A DNA stretch of 64,000 nucleotides from Pseudomonas tructae (GTDB lineage: Bacteria; Pseudomonadota; Gammaproteobacteria; Pseudomonadales; Pseudomonadaceae). The position numbers and the translations under genes are program-made. The DNA lies in NCBI RefSeq assembly GCF_004214895.1, contig NZ_CP035952.1:2924501-2988500 (forward strand), read 5' to 3'. This document shows, one piece after another, positions 61,211 to 64,000 of the stretch (position 1 is its first letter; every line of letters begins with the position of its first letter). The notes under the pieces were generated by a model that was given only the letters and a program-made list of their open reading frames with translations, was not told where the DNA came from and did no database searches.

Positions 61211-64000
61211 ATGCACCTGCTGCGGACCCAGCCCGGTGGCTTTGTACCGGACGACAGCATTGCCGACCTCGGCCAGACCCCGGCCGAGCTGGTAATCCTC
61301 TGCAGCGGTGATTCGCACCTGGCACTGCTGGCCGAAACCGCCCAGCAGTTGCCCGAGGATTTCCCCAGCCTGCGTCTGGCCAACCCGATGCAGGTACAGA
61401 ATCACGCCTCGGTCGACCTTTACGTCGACGAGGTCTTGCGTCATGCCAAGGTCATCCTGGTGTCGTTGCACGGTGGCGTCGGCTACTGGCGCTACGGTGT
61501 GGAGCAGTTGCTGGAACTGGCAGCCCGTGGTGTACAGCTGATCCTGGTGCCGGGCGACGACCGCCCGGACCCGGAACTGAGCAGCCTGAGCACGGTGCCG
61601 GCCGATCAGGCCGAGCGGCTCTGGCACTTTCTGCGCCAGGGCGGCAAGGCCAATGCCCTGAACCTGTTCAACTGCCTGGCCAGTCAGTACCTGGCGTGCG
61701 ACTACCCCTGGAGCGAGCCGCAACAGTTGCCGCGTACGGCGGTGTATCACCCGCGCAAGGCTGCTGCAGTGCTGGAGGATTGGTTCGGGCAGTGGCAGGT
61801 GGAGCAACCGGTGGTGCCGATCCTGTTCTACCGCTCGCACTTGCAGGCGGCCAACACCGCCTTTATCGATACCTTCTGCGAGCGTTTGCAACTGGCCGGG
61901 CTCAATCCCTTGCCGATCGCCGTGGCCAGCCTCAAGGAAGCCGGTTGCCTGCAACAGGTGGAAGACTGGCTGGACCAGGTCGATGCCGCGCTGATCATCA
62001 ACACCACAGGCTTTGCCCAGTCCAGCCCCGAGCAGCCGCACCTGCGCCCGTTCCGTCGCGATATCCCGGTGCTGCAGGCGATCTGCGCCCAGGACAACGA
62101 ACCGGCCTGGCAGGCCAGCGAGCAGGGCCTGGGCGCCCGCGACCTGGCCATGCACATTGCCTTGCCGGAGCTGGACGGGCGCATCATTACCCGGCCGGTC
62201 AGTTTCAAGGACCTGGCCTGGCGCAGCGAGCGCAGCCAGTCCGACGTGGTCTGCTACCGGGCACAACCCGAGCGCATGGACTTTGTCGCTGAACTGGCGC
62301 GGCGCTGGTGCGAGCTGGCGCGCCTGCCCAATGGGCACAAGCGCGTGGCGCTGATCCTGGCCAACTACCCGACCCGCGATGGCCGCATTGGCAACGGTGT
62401 CGGTCTCGATACCCCGGCTGCCGCGCTGACTATCCTGCGTGCCTTGCAGGCACAAGGTTATCCGCTGGCGCCTTTGCCCGAGAGCGGTACGGCGCTGATC
62501 CAGGCCTTGCTCGGCGGGGTCAGCAACGACCTCGACAGCCTCGACCTGCGCCCGTGCATGCAGAGCATGGCCCTGGACGATTACCTGGCTGCTTTTGCCG
62601 CCTTGCCCGAAGCCAACCAGGTTGCCGTGCGCGAACGTTGGGGCGAGCCGAGCCAGGACCCGATGTTTCGCAGCGGGCGCATGATGATCGCCGGCCTGCG
62701 CTATGGCCTGACCTTTGTCGGCATCCAGCCGGCGCGGGGCTACCAGCTGGACCAGAGCGCGGTCTACCACGACCCTGACCTGGTGCCACCGCACGGTTAC
62801 CTGGCGTTCTACTTCTGGCTGCGCCATGGCTTTGCCGCCGATGCGCTGATCCACGTTGGCAAGCATGGCAACCTGGAATGGCTGCCGGGCAAGGGTGTTG
62901 GCCTGTCCGCGAGCTGTTGGCCGGATGCCTTGCTCGGCCCGCTGCCGAACATCTACCCGTTTATCGTCAATGACCCGGGCGAGGGCGCCCAGGCCAAGCG
63001 CCGCACCCAGGCGGTGATCATCGACCACCTGATGCCGCCGCTGACCCGCGCCGAAACCTACGGGCCGTTGCGCCACCTGGAGCTACTGGCTGACGAGTAC
63101 TACGAAGCTCAGTTGCTCGACCCGCGCCGGGCCCGGGAGTTGCAGCGCGATATCCTCGCGCTGGTGCGCGACAATCACATTGACCGCGAGCTGCAGATCG
63201 AAGGCGCGCTGGACGATGCTGCCATCTGGCTGCCACGCCTGGACACCTACCTGTGCGACCTCAAGGAATCGCAGATCCGCGATGGCCTGCATGTGTTTGG
63301 CGAGTCGCCGGCCGGGCGCTTGCGCATCGATACCCTGCTGGCCCTGTTGCGGGTCGAGCGGGGCGATGGACGCGGGGCCAACGGCAGTTTGTTGCGGGCC
63401 TTGGCCAAGGCGCTGAACCTGGGCTTCGATCCGCTCGATTGCGACCTTGGCCAGCCCTGGCAGGGGCCACGGCCTGCGCTGTTGGTGACATCGGACGAGG
63501 CATGGCGCACCGCGGGCGATACCCGCGAGCGCCTGGAGCTGTATGCCGGCCAACTGATCGAGCAGACGCTCAACGGCGCTGTGCAACTGGCGCAAGGCCC
63601 CGAATGGGCGCAGGTACGGAGCATTCTCGAGGCACTGGAGCAGCACGTTGCCCCGCAACTGGACGGCTGCGGCCCGGCAGAAATGCACGGCCTGCTCGCC
63701 GCCCTCGATGGCCGCTTCGTGCCTGCCGGCCCCAGTGGCGCACCGAGTCGCGGGCGGTTGGACGTGCTGCCGACCGGGCGCAACTTCTATACCGTCGATG
63801 TGCGCAACCTGCCGACCACCACCGCCTGGCGCATTGGTTTTACTTCGGCCAACCTGATCCTTGAGCGGCACCTGCAGGACCACGGCGACCACCTGCGCCA
63901 ACTGGGCCTGTCGGTGTGGGGCACTGCGACCATGCGCACCGGCGGTGACGACATCGCCCAGGCCATGGCCTTGCTCGGCGTGCGGCCGGTGTGGGCCAGT
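61211..64000 (+). CDS. cobN: Cobaltochelatase subunit CobN (5' part)
   Basis: An open frame from ATG at 61211 that runs off the window after 930 codons, about three quarters of the usual length. CobN is the large, ATP-dependent cobaltochelatase subunit that inserts cobalt into hydrogenobyrinate a,c-diamide with CobS and CobT. Recognisable parts are MHLLRTQPGGFVPDDSIADL at the start, and HVGKHGNLEWLPGKGVGL near residue 548, the conserved CobN/BchH signature. It starts 3 bases after cobW and is under the same riboswitch. The rest lies outside the window. A long antisense open frame here is a GC-content artefact. Confidence 0.95.
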   Translation, partial: MHLLRTQPGGFVPDDSIADLGQTPAELVILCSGDSHLALLAETAQQLPEDFPSLRLANPMQVQNHASVDLYVDEVLRHAKVILVSLHGGVGYWRYGVEQLLELAARGVQLILVPGDDRPDPELSSLSTVPADQAERLWHFLRQGGKANALNLFNCLASQYLACDYPWSEPQQLPRTAVYHPRKAAAVLEDWFGQWQVEQPVVPILFYRSHLQAANTAFIDTFCERLQLAGLNPLPIAVASLKEAGCLQQVEDWLDQVDAALIINTTGFAQSSPEQPHLRPFRRDIPVLQAICAQDNEPAWQASEQGLGARDLAMHIALPELDGRIITRPVSFKDLAWRSERSQSDVVCYRAQPERMDFVAELARRWCELARLPNGHKRVALILANYPTRDGRIGNGVGLDTPAAALTILRALQAQGYPLAPLPESGTALIQALLGGVSNDLDSLDLRPCMQSMALDDYLAAFAALPEANQVAVRERWGEPSQDPMFRSGRMMIAGLRYGLTFVGIQPARGYQLDQSAVYHDPDLVPPHGYLAFYFWLRHGFAADALIHVGKHGNLEWLPGKGVGLSASCWPDALLGPLPNIYPFIVNDPGEGAQAKRRTQAVIIDHLMPPLTRAETYGPLRHLELLADEYYEAQLLDPRRARELQRDILALVRDNHIDRELQIEGALDDAAIWLPRLDTYLCDLKESQIRDGLHVFGESPAGRLRIDTLLALLRVERGDGRGANGSLLRALAKALNLGFDPLDCDLGQPWQGPRPALLVTSDEAWRTAGDTRERLELYAGQLIEQTLNGAVQLAQGPEWAQVRSILEALEQHVAPQLDGCGPAEMHGLLAALDGRFVPAGPSGAPSRGRLDVLPTGRNFYTVDVRNLPTTTAWRIGFTSANLILERHLQDHGDHLRQLGLSVWGTATMRTGGDDIAQAMALLGVRPVWAS

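Noticed and set aside
59936..63076. A 1046-codon open frame on the minus strand opposite cobW and cobN
   Set aside because: Composition artefact; it covers the plus-strand riboswitch and two certain cobalamin genes.

Overview
The window is a GC-rich, gene-dense stretch of a Pseudomonas chromosome, most likely from the P. putida/fluorescens side of the genus. The grounds are REP palindromes built on GTGGGAGCGGGCTTGCCCCGCG between genes, the gluconate gntP-gntK-gntR block, a PfeA/PirA-type siderophore receptor, an aerobic cobalamin operon, and genes recognisable as the manganese-oxidation genes mnxG, mcoA, mnxS1, mnxS2 and mnxR described in P. putida GB-1. I see no transposase, phage gene, CRISPR array, tRNA or rRNA.

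Layout. 1-5 kb: the 3' end of ilvA, an iron-dependent alcohol dehydrogenase, and the gluconate uptake genes with three GntR-type operators. 5-10 kb: a PAS-PAS-MCP protein resembling BdlA, convergent with a BvgS/EvgS-like hybrid kinase and its LuxR-type response regulator. 10.5-17.5 kb: two TonB-dependent receptors (ferric catecholate type and haem type with an STN domain) plus an ECF sigma/anti-sigma pair, bracketed by an inverted copy of one extended REP element. 17.7-23.2 kb: a curli subunit operon on the minus strand (two paralogous secreted proteins, csgB, and an unusually long csgA). 23.5-32 kb: mnxS1, mcoA, a SCO-cytochrome c fusion, mnxS2, mnxR. 32-33.4 kb: two tandem TenA-family genes. 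33.4-35.8 kb: gspF and gspG of a type II secretion-like machine, and a divergent lytic transglycosylase. 36-47.3 kb: mnxG and a tightly overlapping operon for a beta-propeller protein, two SCO proteins, a cytochrome c-binding-protein fusion and a SurA-like chaperone. 47.5-57 kb: an orphan receiver protein, then GspE, PilM/N/O/P-like proteins, a TPR-secretin, three pseudopilins and csgE-csgF-csgG, mostly with overlapping genes. 57-64 kb: a DUF1272 protein, cobM, cobE, cbtA, cbtB and the divergent cobW and cobN, with two back-to-back cobalamin riboswitches.

The most interesting part is 21.9-57 kb. The Mn(II)/multicopper-oxidase genes, the whole curli system (subunits and exporter) and a dedicated type II secretion-like machine lie together. 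Five of their transcription units are preceded by sigma-54-like promoters (GG-N10-GC, or near it) with a G/C-box palindrome of the type CCCC-N6/7-GGGG at or near enhancer distance. MnxR is an NtrC-family activator encoded in the middle of the region. I infer one regulon that couples metal oxidation, copper delivery, surface export and amyloid fibre production, possibly to build an oxide-encrusted extracellular matrix. Gene identities are well supported. The promoter and operator calls come from reading the sequence by eye, and the functional coupling is inference.
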